Assembly (NCBI RefSeq): GCF_000238335.3
Contig: NZ_AHCB03000005.1
Coordinates: forward strand, 1,240,001-1,304,000
Length of the DNA stretch: 64,000 nt
From: Pseudoalteromonas marina
Lineage (GTDB): Bacteria > Pseudomonadota > Gammaproteobacteria > Enterobacterales > Alteromonadaceae
Direction: 5' to 3'
A program made the position numbers and the translations under genes. Shown here one piece after another: positions 21,709-33,060 of the stretch (positions are counted from its first letter, which is position 1; every line of letters starts with the position of its first letter). A model generated the notes under the pieces. That model had not been told where the DNA came from. It did no database searches and was given only the letters and a program-made list of their open reading frames with translations.

Positions 21709-23034
21709 ATGTTATTTTGGCAGGAAAAACCCGCATTTGGGTTGACTTCAAAAGACGTTAACGTCTTAACCAATGCGCAAGATTACCGCACACAATTACT
21801 TAATTTAATCGCTGACGCAAAAACGCGCATTTATATTACTGCGCTTTATTTGCAAGATGATGAAGCAGGCCGCGAAGTTTTAGAGGCATTACACAATGCG
21901 TCTTTAGCCAACCCTGCACTTGAAGTAAAAGTACTGGTCGATTTTCATCGTGCCCAGCGTGGGCTTATTGGTGCTGAGAAATCAGACGGGAACGCAAGTT
22001 TATACTGTGACTATCTAGAAAAATTTAAATCAAATGTACAAGTATTTGGTGTACCGGTAAAAGCGAAAGAGCTGTTTGGTGTATTACACCTAAAAGGTTT
22101 TGTAATAGACGACACGTTGCTTTACAGCGGTGCTAGCTTAAATAATGTGTATTTACAGCACAGTGACCGCTACAGGCTTGACCGTTACTTTTTAATTACG
22201 CAAAAAGGCCTGTGTGACTCTGTAATAGACTTTATTGAATCAAAGCTATTGAGTTCAGTGGCAGTGCCTCGTATCGACACGCGTCCGCTCAAGCGATTAA
22301 TTGACTTTAAACTTGAACAAAAGCAATTAATGCGTGATCTAAAAGCAGCAAGTTATAAGTCGGCTGAGCAAGCAAGCAATAATGCGTTAAATATTCGTTT
22401 GTTTTTAGGGCTTGGGCGTCGTCATAACGAACTTAATCGTATGATCAAAGCCCTTTTTGATACAACAGAGCGTGAGTTAGTACTTTATACACCGTACTTC
22501 AATTTTCCTGCGCCGCTTATGCGTTCGTTACGCAGGCTTTTGAAACAAGGCAAACATATTACAATTGTTGTGGGTGATAAAACCGCTAATGATTTTTATA
22601 TGCCACCTAGTGAGCCGTTTAGTAAAATTGGTGCGTTGCCTTATTTATACGAAACTATTTTGCATAAATTTGTTAAAACACAAAAACGCCATATAGATAA
22701 CGGTAACTTAAATGTATACCTTTGGAAACACGACAATAACTCTTTCCATTTAAAAGGAATATGTGCAGATAGATCAAAGCATTTATTGAGTGGGCATAAC
22801 CTAAACCCACGAGCATGGGGCTTAGACATAGAAAACGGGATATTAATTGAAGATCCTGAGCAAACTATTATGCAAGCAATTGATAACGAAAAGCATGAAA
22901 TTCTTAAGCACTGTCGCCGACTAACAGGGCCAGACGATTTAGAAACCATGGAAGATTACCCTCAGCCAGTTAAAAAGTTACTTGGCCAAGCAAAACGGGT
23001 AAAAGTAGACTTTATTATTAAACGGTTTATTTAG
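21709..23034 (+). CDS. pssA: CDP-diacylglycerol--serine O-phosphatidyltransferase, PLD-type
   Basis: A 441-residue member of the phospholipase D superfamily with two HKD motifs: HLKGFVIDDT with GASLNN around residue 127, and FHLKGICADR with SGHNLNPRAW around 346. The length is close to E. coli PssA (451). It makes phosphatidylserine, the precursor of phosphatidylethanolamine, as a peripheral membrane enzyme. Convergent with ald across a shared terminator. Confidence 0.95.
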   Translation: MLFWQEKPAFGLTSKDVNVLTNAQDYRTQLLNLIADAKTRIYITALYLQDDEAGREVLEALHNASLANPALEVKVLVDFHRAQRGLIGAEKSDGNASLYCDYLEKFKSNVQVFGVPVKAKELFGVLHLKGFVIDDTLLYSGASLNNVYLQHSDRYRLDRYFLITQKGLCDSVIDFIESKLLSSVAVPRIDTRPLKRLIDFKLEQKQLMRDLKAASYKSAEQASNNALNIRLFLGLGRRHNELNRMIKALFDTTERELVLYTPYFNFPAPLMRSLRRLLKQGKHITIVVGDKTANDFYMPPSEPFSKIGALPYLYETILHKFVKTQKRHIDNGNLNVYLWKHDNNSFHLKGICADRSKHLLSGHNLNPRAWGLDIENGILIEDPEQTIMQAIDNEKHEILKHCRRLTGPDDLETMEDYPQPVKKLLGQAKRVKVDFIIKRFI

Positions 23035-23056
23035 ATTGAATTTAAATTAGACATAA

Positions 23057-23084
23057 AAAAAAGCAGCTTTATAGCTGCTTTTTT
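23057..23084. terminator. Bidirectional terminator between pssA and ald
   Basis: AAAAAAGCAGCT-TTAT-AGCTGCTTTTTT, 12-bp perfect arms with A/T tracts on both sides, located between convergent genes. Confidence 0.92.
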
Positions 23085-23102
23085 ATTGGTACAAACGCTT
23101 AA

Positions 23103-24224
23103 TTAAGCGTTTTCAACCGCTGTACGTGGGTCAACGTAATCCATGTTAAATGCTTCAGCAACTTCTTTGTACGTTACTTGGCCTTTAATTACATTTAAGC
23201 CTTTTAGGAAGTTAGCGTCGTCTAGCAATGCCTTTTTGTAACCTTTGTTTGCAAGGTTAATGATAAACGGCAATGTTGCATTGTTAAGTGCAAATGTAGA
23301 CGTACGAGGAACAGCACCCGGCATGTTAGCAACACAGTAGTGAACAACTTCATCAACGATGAAAGTAGGATCAGCATGCGTTGTTGCTTTAGATGTTGCA
23401 ATACAACCGCCTTGGTCAATAGCAACGTCAACAATAGCAGCGCCAGGCTTCATTGCTTTGATGTGCTCTGCTGTTACAAGCTTAGGAGCAGCAGCGCCAG
23501 GGATTAGTACGCCACCAATTACTAGGTCTGCTTCTAGTACGTGTTTTTCAAGTGCATCAGCTGTTGAGTAAATAGCTTTAACTTTATTACCAAACTGTGC
23601 GTCTAGTGCACGTAGTACATCGATATTACGATCAAGTACTACAACATCAGCACCTAGGCCTACAGCCATTTGTGCTGCGCTACGACCAACCATGCCGCCG
23701 CCGATAACAACAACTTTAGCTGGCTCAACACCAGGTACGCCGCCTAGTAACATACCACGACCGTGGTTAGATTTTTCAAGGGCTTGTGCACCGGCTTGGA
23801 TAGACATACGGCCAGCTACTTCACTCATTGGCGCTAAAAGTGGTAAACCACCACGAGAGTCAGTTACTGTTTCATAAGCAATACAAATCGCTTTGCTCTT
23901 AACAAGGTCTTCAGTTTGTGGAAGATCCGGTGCAAGGTGAAGGTAAGTGAAAAGAATTTGGTCTTCACGAAGCATTGCACGTTCAACTGCTTGTGGTTCT
24001 TTTACTTTTACAATCATTTCTGCGTTTGCAAAAACGTCAGCCGCAGTTGCTAAAATGTCTGCACCTGCTTGGGTGTAATCTTCATCTGTAAAACCAATGC
24101 CCATACCTGCATTCGTTTCTACAACCACTTGGTGGCCGTGATTTACTAATTCACGAACACTAGCAGGAACCATACCTACACGGTATTCATGGTTTTTGAT
24201 TTCTTTAGGTACACCAATAATCAT
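23103..24224 (-). CDS. ald: Alanine dehydrogenase
   Basis: A 373-residue enzyme starting MIIGVPKEIKNHEYRVGMVP, with the Rossmann NAD-binding motif VVIGGGMVGRSAAQMAVGLG near residue 170 and the family segment HYCVANMPGAVPRTST. It reversibly converts alanine to pyruvate and ammonia. It is divergent from lrp, and in several bacteria ald is Lrp-regulated, so control by the adjacent regulator is likely but not shown here. Confidence 0.97.
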   Translation of the reverse strand: MIIGVPKEIKNHEYRVGMVPASVRELVNHGHQVVVETNAGMGIGFTDEDYTQAGADILATAADVFANAEMIVKVKEPQAVERAMLREDQILFTYLHLAPDLPQTEDLVKSKAICIAYETVTDSRGGLPLLAPMSEVAGRMSIQAGAQALEKSNHGRGMLLGGVPGVEPAKVVVIGGGMVGRSAAQMAVGLGADVVVLDRNIDVLRALDAQFGNKVKAIYSTADALEKHVLEADLVIGGVLIPGAAAPKLVTAEHIKAMKPGAAIVDVAIDQGGCIATSKATTHADPTFIVDEVVHYCVANMPGAVPRTSTFALNNATLPFIINLANKGYKKALLDDANFLKGLNVIKGQVTYKEVAEAFNMDYVDPRTAVENA

Positions 24225-24357
24225 AACATTTGCCTTATTAAGAACGGATTGAAATTTTTCACTATTATATTCATGACAAGCCAGTGTGTCTCACCTTTTT
24301 TAAATGCCAAGCTAGTGTTATTATCTAAATAATATAAATAAACAGAATAAAAAACTA

Positions 24358-24846
24358 GTGAGCCTTATGCATCAGTTATTAGACAGAATAGACCGTAAAA
24401 TTTTGATGGAATTACAACATGATGGGCGTCTTTCAAATGTTGAACTGGCCCGACGAGTTGGCCTGAGCGCCACGCCCTGCCTAGAGCGCGTAAAAAAGCT
24501 TGAGCGAGAAGGTTACATACTCGGATACAAAGCGGTGGTCGATCCGGCTAAGTTAGGGCAGGGGTTATCGGTGTATGTAGAAGTTACGATTACCAAAACC
24601 TCGCCAGACGTATTTGACGAGTTTAGTGCAGCCGTGAAAAAGCACGAAGAAATAATAGAATGTCACCTAGTGTCGGGTAATTTTGATTTCTTACTTAAAA
24701 CGCGTGTTAATGATATGTCAGAATACCGTGGTGTATTAGGAGACATTCTTTTAAAATTGCCAAACGTGAGTGAAAGTCGCACCTATGTAGTTATGGAAGA
24801 AGTTAAAGGTGAAGATGGCGTAATTATTCGCCCTTACATTGCATAA
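24358..24846 (+). CDS. lrp: Leucine-responsive regulatory protein
   Basis: A 162-residue Lrp/AsnC regulator. The N-terminal helix-turn-helix is VELARRVGLSATPCLERVKKL, and the C-terminal RAM ligand-binding domain contains ECHLVSGNFDFLLKTRV and SRTYVVMEEVK, very close to E. coli Lrp. The start is GTG 24358 or ATG 24367; neither has a strong Shine-Dalgarno sequence. Synteny (lrp then ftsK) matches E. coli. It probably also acts on the divergent ald promoter in the 133-bp shared gap. Confidence 0.95.
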   Translation: MSLMHQLLDRIDRKILMELQHDGRLSNVELARRVGLSATPCLERVKKLEREGYILGYKAVVDPAKLGQGLSVYVEVTITKTSPDVFDEFSAAVKKHEEIIECHLVSGNFDFLLKTRVNDMSEYRGVLGDILLKLPNVSESRTYVVMEEVKGEDGVIIRPYIA

Positions 24847-25003
24847 GTTTAACTGTTAAAGGTAAACAGGCTTAAATTTATAAAAACGTGTTCATAATCA
24901 GGCCATACACATTAAGATAAAGTGCATCAAATTGCATTTCCTGCTAAGGTATTTGACTGCTGTTGAAGTGTAATAAATAGAATAATAAGAGGGATAGGAA
25001 GTT

Positions 25004-27502
25004 ATGCGCCTAAACGGTGTGCAAAGACTATTAGAAACAGGGCTGATTATCAGTACCTTTGCTGCAATATTTATTTTATGTGCCTTAATCAGTTTTGATC
25101 CGGCAGATCCTTCGTGGTCGCAAACCGGCGAATTTAGAAACGTAAAAAATATTACAGGCACAGCCGGTGCGTGGGTTGCCGATATACTGCTGCTTACTTT
25201 TGGGTGGCTTGCGTATTTAGTTCCGGCGGCAATTCAGTTATTCGGCTATTTATTATTTAAACAGCCGCACCGTATTTTACAGCTTGATTACACAACATTA
25301 GCCCTGCGTATTATTGGCCTAGCCCTTTTTGTGACCTCTGCTACGGCAATTAGCAGTATTAACTTTGACGATATTTATAATTTTTCATCAGGCGGGGTAG
25401 TGGGAGATGTCATTGCGACAGCCATGATGCCGGCGTTTAATTTTACCGGCACATCCATTTTGCTATTGTGCTTCTTTTTTGCAGGATTAACCCTTTTAAC
25501 GGGCGTGTCGTGGGTTGATTTTGTAGATTACCTAGGCGATTTAATGGTTAGGTTGTATCGCTTTATTACTTCGTACATAAAAGGTTGGATAAACAGAGAA
25601 CGAATTGCTGCAAACACAAACAGTGACAATGTAGATGCTCAGTTTAACGACGACCTCACAGAGCAGCTTGAAGCGCCAGTAGAGGCAAAAAACGACGCAC
25701 CTCAAAAAGCCATTAATAAACCGCAAACGCCTTTTACAGAGCCACAAATCAGTGACGACTACAGCCCATTTGATGAGCTTGACGATATACTCGATCAAGA
25801 AATTGGTTTTAGTGCAATAGATGATGAACCAATGGATACGGCAGCGGCATTAAACGCGCTTGATCAAAGCCAAGTTGTAGAACCTGAAAAACCAGTTACA
25901 ACAGTGGTATCGCCAGCAAGGCCTATGCCTAAAGCAAAGCCTGCGTATCAGCCACCACCAACAGCAAAAGAAAAGTTTGAACAACTGCTTGACCAAGAGC
26001 CGCCACCAGGCCCACTACCGTCGCTTGATTTACTCGACAGACCCGATAAAGCTAAAAACCCAATTTCGCAAGAAGAGCTCGATGTTGTATCGCGCCTTGT
26101 AGAGACAAAACTTCTCGACTTTAACGTACAAGCCACGGTAGTTGGTGTATATCCTGGGCCTGTTGTAACGCGATTTGAGCTTGATTTAGCACCGGGAATA
26201 AAGGTGTCTAAAATTACCGGTTTATCAAAAGATTTAGCCCGCTCGCTTTCAGCGATTAGTGTACGTGTTGTTGAAGTTATTCCGGGTAAAACTTACATAG
26301 GCATAGAGCTGCCTAACAAACACCGTGAAATAGTACGCTTGTCTGAAGTAATAAATGCGCCTAAATTTGAGCAAAATCCATCACCGCTTACCATGGTATT
26401 AGGTAAAGACATTGCAGGGCAACCTGTGTGTGCCGATTTAGGTAAAATGCCACATTTATTGGTAGCTGGTACAACGGGCTCGGGTAAGTCAGTGGGCGTT
26501 AATGTAATGATATTAAGCTTACTGTATAAATCTGGCCCAGATGATGTACGTATGATCATGATTGACCCTAAAATGCTTGAACTTTCGGTTTACGAGGGTA
26601 TTCCGCACCTATTGTGTGAAGTTGTTACCGACATGAAAGAAGCGGCTAACGCGCTGCGTTGGTGTGTAGGTGAAATGGAACGTCGTTATAAATTGATGTC
26701 AGCGTTGGGTGTGCGTAATTTAAAAGGTTACAACCAAAAAGTACTTGATGCCAAAGAAGCGGGCTACCCCATTATGGACCCACTTTTTAAAGACACAGAC
26801 GGTATGAAGGACGGCCCCGACGAGCTTGAAAAACTACCAAGCATTGTTGTGGTAATTGATGAGTTTGCCGACATGATGATGATTGTTGGTAAAAAAGTAG
26901 AAGAACTTATTGCACGTATAGCGCAAAAAGCACGTGCAGCAGGGATTCACTTAGTACTTGCAACACAGCGCCCGTCGGTTGATGTAATTACAGGCTTAAT
27001 TAAAGCCAATATACCAACGCGTATGGCGTTTCAGGTATCCAGTAAAATAGATTCGCGCACCATACTTGACCAGCAAGGAGCCGAAAACTTACTCGGTATG
27101 GGTGACATGCTTTATTTACCGCCAGGCACAAGCGTGCCAGAGCGTGTGCATGGCGCATTTGTAGATGACCACGAAGTACACGCAGTCGTTAACGATTGGA
27201 AAGCGCGTGCTAAGCCTAATTACATAGATGAAATTCTTAATGGCGATGCCACTGAAGATATTTTACTACCCGGTGAAGCAAGTGAAAGTGCAGATGAAGA
27301 GTCAGACCCACTTTACGACGAAGCAGTCTCATTTGTAATTGAAACAGGCAAGGTATCGGTTTCATCAGTACAACGTAAGTTACGCGTAGGCTATAACCGT
27401 GCAGCACGCTTAGTAGAACAAATGGAAACATCAGGTATCGTAAGTTCACCAGGTCATAATGGTGCTCGCGATGTATTAGTACCTAATGGAGCAAACCAAT
27501 GA
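25004..27502 (+). CDS. ftsK: DNA translocase FtsK
   Basis: An 832-residue protein with four N-terminal transmembrane segments (about 20-190), an acidic/proline-rich linker (about 210-340), a RecA-like motor with GTTGSGKS near 490 and the Walker B segment [12 protein letters not shown], and a C-terminal winged-helix gamma domain ([17 protein letters not shown]) that reads KOPS sites. It couples septation to chromosome unlinking by XerCD. The linker is short compared with E. coli FtsK (1329 aa). The stop overlaps lolA by 4 nt. Confidence 0.98.
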   Translation: MRLNGVQRLLETGLIISTFAAIFILCALISFDPADPSWSQTGEFRNVKNITGTAGAWVADILLLTFGWLAYLVPAAIQLFGYLLFKQPHRILQLDYTTLALRIIGLALFVTSATAISSINFDDIYNFSSGGVVGDVIATAMMPAFNFTGTSILLLCFFFAGLTLLTGVSWVDFVDYLGDLMVRLYRFITSYIKGWINRERIAANTNSDNVDAQFNDDLTEQLEAPVEAKNDAPQKAINKPQTPFTEPQISDDYSPFDELDDILDQEIGFSAIDDEPMDTAAALNALDQSQVVEPEKPVTTVVSPARPMPKAKPAYQPPPTAKEKFEQLLDQEPPPGPLPSLDLLDRPDKAKNPISQEELDVVSRLVETKLLDFNVQATVVGVYPGPVVTRFELDLAPGIKVSKITGLSKDLARSLSAISVRVVEVIPGKTYIGIELPNKHREIVRLSEVINAPKFEQNPSPLTMVLGKDIAGQPVCADLGKMPHLLVAGTTGSGKSVGVNVMILSLLYKSGPDDVRMIMIDPKMLELSVYEGIPHLLCEVVTDMKEAANALRWCVGEMERRYKLMSALGVRNLKGYNQKVLDAKEAGYPIMDPLFKDTDGMKDGPDELEKLPSIVVVIDEFADMMMIVGKKVEELIARIAQKARAAGIHLVLATQRPSVDVITGLIKANIPTRMAFQVSSKIDSRTILDQQGAENLLGMGDMLYLPPGTSVPERVHGAFVDDHEVHAVVNDWKARAKPNYIDEILNGDATEDILLPGEASESADEESDPLYDEAVSFVIETGKVSVSSVQRKLRVGYNRAARLVEQMETSGIVSSPGHNGARDVLVPNGANQ

Positions 27503-28125
27503 AAAAATTAAATAGTTTATTATTAGTATTAAGTGGCTTAATTGCCGCACCGAGTTTTGCAGACGACAGCCAAGCACTGCAAGACAAACTGGCAACACTT
27601 AAAAGCTTTAAAGCGCAGTTTGCACAAAAAGTAACAGACAAAGAAGGCCAAGCCGTAATGCAAGGCGAGGGTACAATCGCCCTTAAACAACCTATGATGA
27701 TACGCTGGGAACAAACCAACCCAGACGACACCTTATTTGTATCTAATGGTGATAAAACCTATTACTTCGACAGTTTTGCTGAGCAAGTAACCATAATGAA
27801 TACTCACAGCTTAATAGACTCAACGCCGTTTGTATTACTTACCTCAAAAGACCCTGCACAATGGGAAAAATACAGTGTTCAAGCAACAGAGTCTGGCTAT
27901 AGTGTTACGCCAAATAAAGGCGTAGAAAGCCAAGTAGAGCAGTTAGATATTACATTTGTGGATAACCAAGCAGGCCTTGCAACATTAGTAGTGACAGATA
28001 ACTCGGGCCAACTTTCATCGTTCACTTTTAACGATGCTAAAGTAAACACCGAGCTTGATGCCACAGTATTTGAATTTACACCGCCAGAAGGTGTTGAAAT
28101 AGACGATCAAAGCCACGGTGAGTAA
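27499..28125 (+). CDS. lolA: Outer-membrane lipoprotein carrier LolA
   Basis: A 208-residue periplasmic chaperone with a Sec signal (cleavage near APSFA-DDS). It carries the LolA signatures [26 protein letters not shown] and [11 protein letters not shown]. It ferries lipoproteins from LolCDE to LolB. ATG 27499 overlaps the ftsK stop (ATGA-type), and its own end overlaps rarA by 8 nt, giving a tight ftsK-lolA-rarA-crcB operon. Confidence 0.97.
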   Translation: MKKLNSLLLVLSGLIAAPSFADDSQALQDKLATLKSFKAQFAQKVTDKEGQAVMQGEGTIALKQPMMIRWEQTNPDDTLFVSNGDKTYYFDSFAEQVTIMNTHSLIDSTPFVLLTSKDPAQWEKYSVQATESGYSVTPNKGVESQVEQLDITFVDNQAGLATLVVTDNSGQLSSFTFNDAKVNTELDATVFEFTPPEGVEIDDQSHGE

Positions 28126-29461
28126 TTTAGGCTTTAACTTTGGACCCGATGTACGCCCACTTGCGGCGCGAATGCGCCCAACAACGCTTGATGAATACAT
28201 AGGTCAGCAGCATTTACTAAGTAGCGACAAACCTTTGCATCAAGCTATTGTTGCAGGGCGCTGCCATAGCTTAATTTTGTGGGGGCCGCCTGGGGTGGGC
28301 AAAACAACCTTGGCGCAAATTATTGCAAACCACGCCGATGCCGAGCTTATACAAATGTCGGCTGTGACCGCAGGCGTAAAAGATATTCGCGACAGCGTAA
28401 CGCAAGCACATGATAACCTACAAAGCCGCGGGCAACGCACCTTAATGTTTGTGGATGAAGTACACCGTTTTAATAAATCGCAGCAAGATGCATTTTTACC
28501 TCACATAGAAGACGGCACGTTTATATTTGTAGGCGCGACAACCGAAAACCCCTCGTTTGCACTTAATAATGCTATTTTATCGCGTGCCCGCGTGTATGTT
28601 TTAAAGTCGCTTGCCGATACCGACTTATACACAGTAATAGAGCGCGCACTTGAGCAAGATGAGCAGCTAAACCAAAAAAACATTGTGATTGCTAATAACG
28701 CCAAAAAGGCGCTTTGCCAAGCAAGCGGCGGCGATGCCCGTAAAGTATTAAACCTACTTGAGCAAGCGGTTGATTTAACCACCGAGCATAACGGCACATA
28801 TAACGTAGATGAGCACGTATTAAGCCAAGTACTGCCTACGCATTTGGCTAAATACGATAAAGGCGGCGATGAATTTTACGATTTAATCTCGGCTTTTCAT
28901 AAATCGGTACGAGGCAGTTCACCCGATGGTGCGCTGTATTGGTATTGCCGTATTTTAGCCGGTGGTGGCGACCCACTTTATGTAGCAAGACGTTTACTTG
29001 CCATTGCCACAGAAGACATAGGTAACGCAGACCCACGTGCGATGGAAGTGGCATTAAACGCTTGGGATATATTTCAGCGTGTAGGCCCAAGTGAGGGCGA
29101 ACGCGCCATTGCACAAGCCACTTTGTATTTAGCCAGCGCACCCAAAAGTAATGCGGTTTATATGGCGTTTAATCAAGCAAAAGCTGATGCCAAAAATGAG
29201 CCAAGTTACCCAGTGCCTGAGCATTTACGCAATGCACCAACCAACTTAATGAAAGACTTAGGTTATGGCGCAGAGTACCGTTATGCGCATAACGAAGAGG
29301 GCGCCTTTGCCGCCGGTGAAAAATACTTACCACCAGAAATGGACGGCAAGGAATATTACCTACCAAGCGATCGCGGCCTTGAGCAAAAAATTAAACAAAA
29401 ACTCGATTACCTAAAAGAGCGCGATGCGCAAAGCCCACTTAAACGATACGAAAATGATTAA
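28118..29461 (+). CDS. rarA: Replication-associated recombination ATPase RarA (MgsA)
   Basis: A 447-residue AAA+ clamp-loader-like protein starting at GTG 28118, inside the end of lolA. It shows [15 protein letters not shown], Walker [10 protein letters not shown] (about 53), Walker [17 protein letters not shown] and sensor GATTENPSF. The C-terminal tetramerisation domain contains [13 protein letters not shown]. It acts at stalled replication forks. Order after lolA is as in E. coli. Confidence 0.97.
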   Translation: MSNLGFNFGPDVRPLAARMRPTTLDEYIGQQHLLSSDKPLHQAIVAGRCHSLILWGPPGVGKTTLAQIIANHADAELIQMSAVTAGVKDIRDSVTQAHDNLQSRGQRTLMFVDEVHRFNKSQQDAFLPHIEDGTFIFVGATTENPSFALNNAILSRARVYVLKSLADTDLYTVIERALEQDEQLNQKNIVIANNAKKALCQASGGDARKVLNLLEQAVDLTTEHNGTYNVDEHVLSQVLPTHLAKYDKGGDEFYDLISAFHKSVRGSSPDGALYWYCRILAGGGDPLYVARRLLAIATEDIGNADPRAMEVALNAWDIFQRVGPSEGERAIAQATLYLASAPKSNAVYMAFNQAKADAKNEPSYPVPEHLRNAPTNLMKDLGYGAEYRYAHNEEGAFAAGEKYLPPEMDGKEYYLPSDRGLEQKIKQKLDYLKERDAQSPLKRYEND

Positions 29462-29834
29462 ACTTTATATGATGATCGCCCTTGGCGGTGCCTCAGGGGC
29501 TTGTTTACGATTTTTTATTAGCGAAACCATGCTAAAACTCCTTGGTAGGGGATTCCCTTTTGGTACGTTGGCGGTTAATATTCTGGGTTCATTGTTAATG
29601 GGCGTTTTATACGGTTTGATAGATAAACAAATTATCACTGTAAGCCCCGCTAAAACCCTTATCGGTATTGGCTTTTTAGGTGCATTAACCACCTTTTCAA
29701 CATTCTCAATGGACTCGTTGTTGTTGTTACAACAAGGTCACTTTATTAAAATGGCCCTCAATATCATCTTAAATGTGATGGTCTGTATTTTTATGGCTTG
29801 GCTGGGCCTTCAGCTGGTAATGCAAAAAGGTTAA
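29454..29834 (+). CDS. crcB: Fluoride ion channel CrcB/Fluc
   Basis: A 126-residue, four-helix membrane protein. Start ATG 29454 overlaps the rarA stop by 8 nt and gives the usual family length. Hallmarks are [24 protein letters not shown] and [13 protein letters not shown], the last holding the conserved pore Thr/Phe residues. Fluc channels form antiparallel dimers that let fluoride leave the cell. I see no fluoride riboswitch: the gene is embedded in the operon between rarA and serS. Confidence 0.95.
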   Translation: MIKLYMMIALGGASGACLRFFISETMLKLLGRGFPFGTLAVNILGSLLMGVLYGLIDKQIITVSPAKTLIGIGFLGALTTFSTFSMDSLLLLQQGHFIKMALNIILNVMVCIFMAWLGLQLVMQKG

Positions 29835-31148
<1,314 letters not shown>

Positions 31149-31194
31149 AGTACTAGCTATTAGTTTTTAGCTATAAGCTCTAAGTTTTAAGTAG

Positions 31195-31227
31195 AAAAGC
31201 CGCTGTTTTAAACGAACAGCGGCTTTT
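31195..31227 (+). terminator. Terminator of serS
   Basis: AAAAGCCGCTGTT-TTAAACG-AACAGCGGCTTTT, 13-bp perfect arms followed by a T-run, 46 bp after serS. It ends the ftsK-serS operon and insulates it from the integron. A purine-rich stretch with repeated GGTTAAAGG/GGTAAAAG words follows (31230-31280). Confidence 0.93.
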
Positions 31228-31394
31228 TTGTGGGTAAAAGGTTAAAGGGAAAAGGTTCGAGGTTAAAGGTAAAAGCTGAGATATTAATTCGCAGTGAAAT
31301 TCATTGTGTAAGGATCGGCTTCATACATTATCGGCGCTATTTTGTATAAGGCGTACTTTAACGCGTGACACACAATTAAAAACTTTTGCTGGTT

Positions 31395-32357
31395 TTATAA
31401 TCTCGAAAATGGGCTTACAACACCATTGGCTCCTTGCTGTAAAACATGAGTATATATTTGGGTTGTTCGCACATCACTATGGCCTAATTGTGCCTGAACC
31501 GTACGAATATCAGCGCCACTTTGCAATAGGTGCGTTGCAAATGAATGGCGTAAGGTATGTGGTGTAACGTGTTTCCTAATTTTTGCATCGTCAGCAGCCT
31601 GTTTAACAGCGCGTTGTAATTGCTTTTCATCAATATGATGACGCCTCAGCTGCTTACTCTCAGGATCAATGCTTAATTTATGTGATGAAAATAAATATTG
31701 CCAACCTAATTGTCTGTTATGGTTTGGATATTTTTTACGTAACAAATGCGGCATGTAAGCGCCGCTATATAAAGGGTTTTTCAGATCTAATTGCAGGTAA
31801 CTATCAACTAATTGTATTTGAGAACGTAATTGCGGTATGAGCTCTACTGCAAGCGTCACAACACGATTTTTACCTCCTTTGCCATCCCAAATTCGAATGC
31901 AGTTATAGTCAAAGTCAATATCGTGTACTCGTAAACGCAGTACCTCCATTAATCGCATACCACTGCCATAAAGTAGTCCACAGGGTAAATAATGCTTCGC
32001 AGAGCACACTTTAAAAAAATTATTTATTTCCTGCTGCGTTAAAACTATCGGTAGTTTAGTTGCTCGTTTGCTCTTAATAAAACCTAATGATAATGAGAGT
32101 GGCTTTTTAATCACTTCTTTAAATAAAAAGCTCAACGCATTTAAGGCTTGTGCTTGAGTATTAGGAGCAACATTTTGTTGGTTGACTAAATGATTTAAAA
32201 AAAGTTCGACCTCATTATCTCCCATCGTTGTTGGGTGCCTCATAGAGTTAAAACGAATAAACGAAGCTATCCAGTATAAATACGCTTTAATGGTACTTTT
32301 AGCATAACGCTTTAGATACATTTGTTCGGCTATCATAGTTAAAAAAGGTGATTTCAT
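31395..32357 (-). CDS. intI: Integron integrase IntI (tyrosine recombinase)
   Basis: A 320-residue tyrosine recombinase starting at ATG 32357 (MKSPFLTMIAEQMYLKRYAK). It has the catalytic R in GSGMRLMEVLRLRV, HTLRHSFATHLLQSGADIRTVQ (H-x-x-R), and LGHSDVRTTQIYTHVL with the nucleophilic Tyr. The IntI-specific insert is present: SGAYMPHLLRKKYPNHNRQLGWQYLFSS, matching the P..L..KYPN....WGWQ..F pattern that separates IntI from XerC/D. It recombines attC hairpins with attI. It points away from the cassettes, is preceded by a LexA-type box and lies just downstream of serS. No frameshift or missing catalytic residue. Confidence 0.96.
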   Translation of the reverse strand: MKSPFLTMIAEQMYLKRYAKSTIKAYLYWIASFIRFNSMRHPTTMGDNEVELFLNHLVNQQNVAPNTQAQALNALSFLFKEVIKKPLSLSLGFIKSKRATKLPIVLTQQEINNFFKVCSAKHYLPCGLLYGSGMRLMEVLRLRVHDIDFDYNCIRIWDGKGGKNRVVTLAVELIPQLRSQIQLVDSYLQLDLKNPLYSGAYMPHLLRKKYPNHNRQLGWQYLFSSHKLSIDPESKQLRRHHIDEKQLQRAVKQAADDAKIRKHVTPHTLRHSFATHLLQSGADIRTVQAQLGHSDVRTTQIYTHVLQQGANGVVSPFSRL

Positions 32358-32382
32358 GATATGAATCTCTAGCAAAATTTAA

Positions 32383-32398
32383 CTGTATATATAGACAG
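32383..32398 (-). promoter_or_regulatory. LexA (SOS) box in the intI promoter
   Basis: CTGTATATATAGACAG fits CTG-N10-CAG with the alternating AT core of gammaproteobacterial LexA sites and differs from the consensus at one base. It lies 26 bp before the intI start. On the minus strand TTGGAC (32417-32412) and a TATATA element inside the box make a plausible promoter that LexA would block. LexA control of intI is established for Vibrio cholerae and class 1 integrons. Confidence 0.88.
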
Positions 32399-32485
32399 TG
32401 CATATTGTTTTGTCCAATATTACTGATCTCAACCATTTCGGTGTATTTTCGCACTGATTAAAAATAATTTTCAGTTAACTAATTG

Positions 32486-32514
32486 TTTACAGGTGTTTAT
32501 TTGATGGTTAAGAT
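32486..32514 (+). promoter_or_regulatory. Candidate cassette promoter (Pc)
   Basis: TTTACA and TAAGAT separated by exactly 17 bp, directed toward the cassettes and about 64 bp before the attI crossover point. It would drive transcription of the cassette array. Match is 5/6 at -35 and 4/6 at -10, so it is a prediction. Confidence 0.55.
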
Positions 32515-32533
32515 AAATGCATTGTAATTTATG

Positions 32534-32565
32534 GACATTTGTCGGTTTATAAAACGACAAATGTC
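32534..32565. repeat. 11-bp perfect inverted repeat beside attI
   Basis: GACATTTGTCG (32534-32544) and CGACAAATGTC (32555-32565) with a 10-nt AT-rich loop. It lies between the candidate Pc and the attI crossover, so it would be a hairpin in the cassette mRNA leader or part of the attI recognition region. No T-run follows, so it is not a typical terminator. Confidence 0.85.
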
Positions 32566-32577
32566 GTAGACAAAATT

Positions 32578-32584
32578 GTTATAA
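32578..32584 (+). other. attI crossover core
   Basis: GTTATAA fits the integron core GTTRRRY except for a final A instead of a pyrimidine. The first cassette starts after its G: the 13 nt from 32578 to 32590 are the exact reverse complement of 32942-32954, the R'' end of cassette 1. This fixes the boundary between the fixed integron platform and the array. Confidence 0.8.
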
Positions 32585-32599
32585 CTCACGAGGGAAATT

Positions 32600-32953
32600 G
32601 TGCCAAAATCAAAATTTATCATATTTCCAATTTTAGCAATTATTTCCTCAATTATTATTAAGCTAATAATTAATCTGCCTAGTGATGAAAATGATAAAAA
32701 ATTTGTGTCAGTTTCCTACTTGGTCAAGCAAAATGAAATTACGAATAAGGCATTAGAAGAAGCATTTGTAAGACAGGTGGAAACTCATAATATCGCAGGG
32801 ATTGTTGAAATATTTAATAAATCCCAAGAGCATAATGTAATTATGACTAGTGTCTTATTGAAGGCTTTTGATGCTGTAGATGCAATCGCAAATTTAATAT
32901 TAATATTGTTAGTGATTTACGTAGTATTTGTGTATATCAAACGTGAGTTATAA
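32600..32953 (+). CDS. Cassette 1: two-helix membrane protein, unknown function
   Basis: A 117-residue protein starting at GTG 32600, 5 nt after GAGGG. Hydrophobic helices lie at about residues 6-26 and 92-113, separated by about 65 polar, mildly acidic residues with helical character. No family recognised. The final codons and the stop are part of the cassette's R'' end. The cassette spans 32579-33042. As the first cassette it is closest to the candidate promoter and should be the best expressed. Confidence 0.75.
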   Translation: MPKSKFIIFPILAIISSIIIKLIINLPSDENDKKFVSVSYLVKQNEITNKALEEAFVRQVETHNIAGIVEIFNKSQEHNVIMTSVLLKAFDAVDAIANLILILLVIYVVFVYIKREL

Positions 32954-33048
32954 CAAGGCGCTTAATCGGACGTTTAACAGTTGGCTGGCGTTCGTTTCAC
33001 TCACTAATTTTAGCCAACTATTAAACGCCGCTTAGCTTGGCGTTATAA
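32948..33048 (+). repeat. attC site 1 (cassette 1 / cassette 2 junction)
   Basis: R'' TTATAAC to R' GTTATAA, 101 bp, with near-complementary inner arms (GTTTAACAGTTGGCT against AGCCAACTATTAAAC). The recombination point is after G33042. Complementarity of cassette start and R'' runs 13 nt. Confidence 0.9.
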
Positions 33049-33060
33049 AGCAAGGGAACT

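Noticed and set aside
29424..29834. Longer CrcB start at 29424 and a fluoride riboswitch
   Set aside because: The extra ten residues are encoded within rarA and are unlike the family. ATG 29454 gives the normal length, and the upstream sequence is rarA coding DNA without a riboswitch fold.
31231..31280. Purine-rich words GGTTAAAGG and GGTAAAAG repeated after serS
   Set aside because: The copies are short, irregular and low in complexity. I could not define a unit or link them to attI, so they are noted only in the serS terminator entry.
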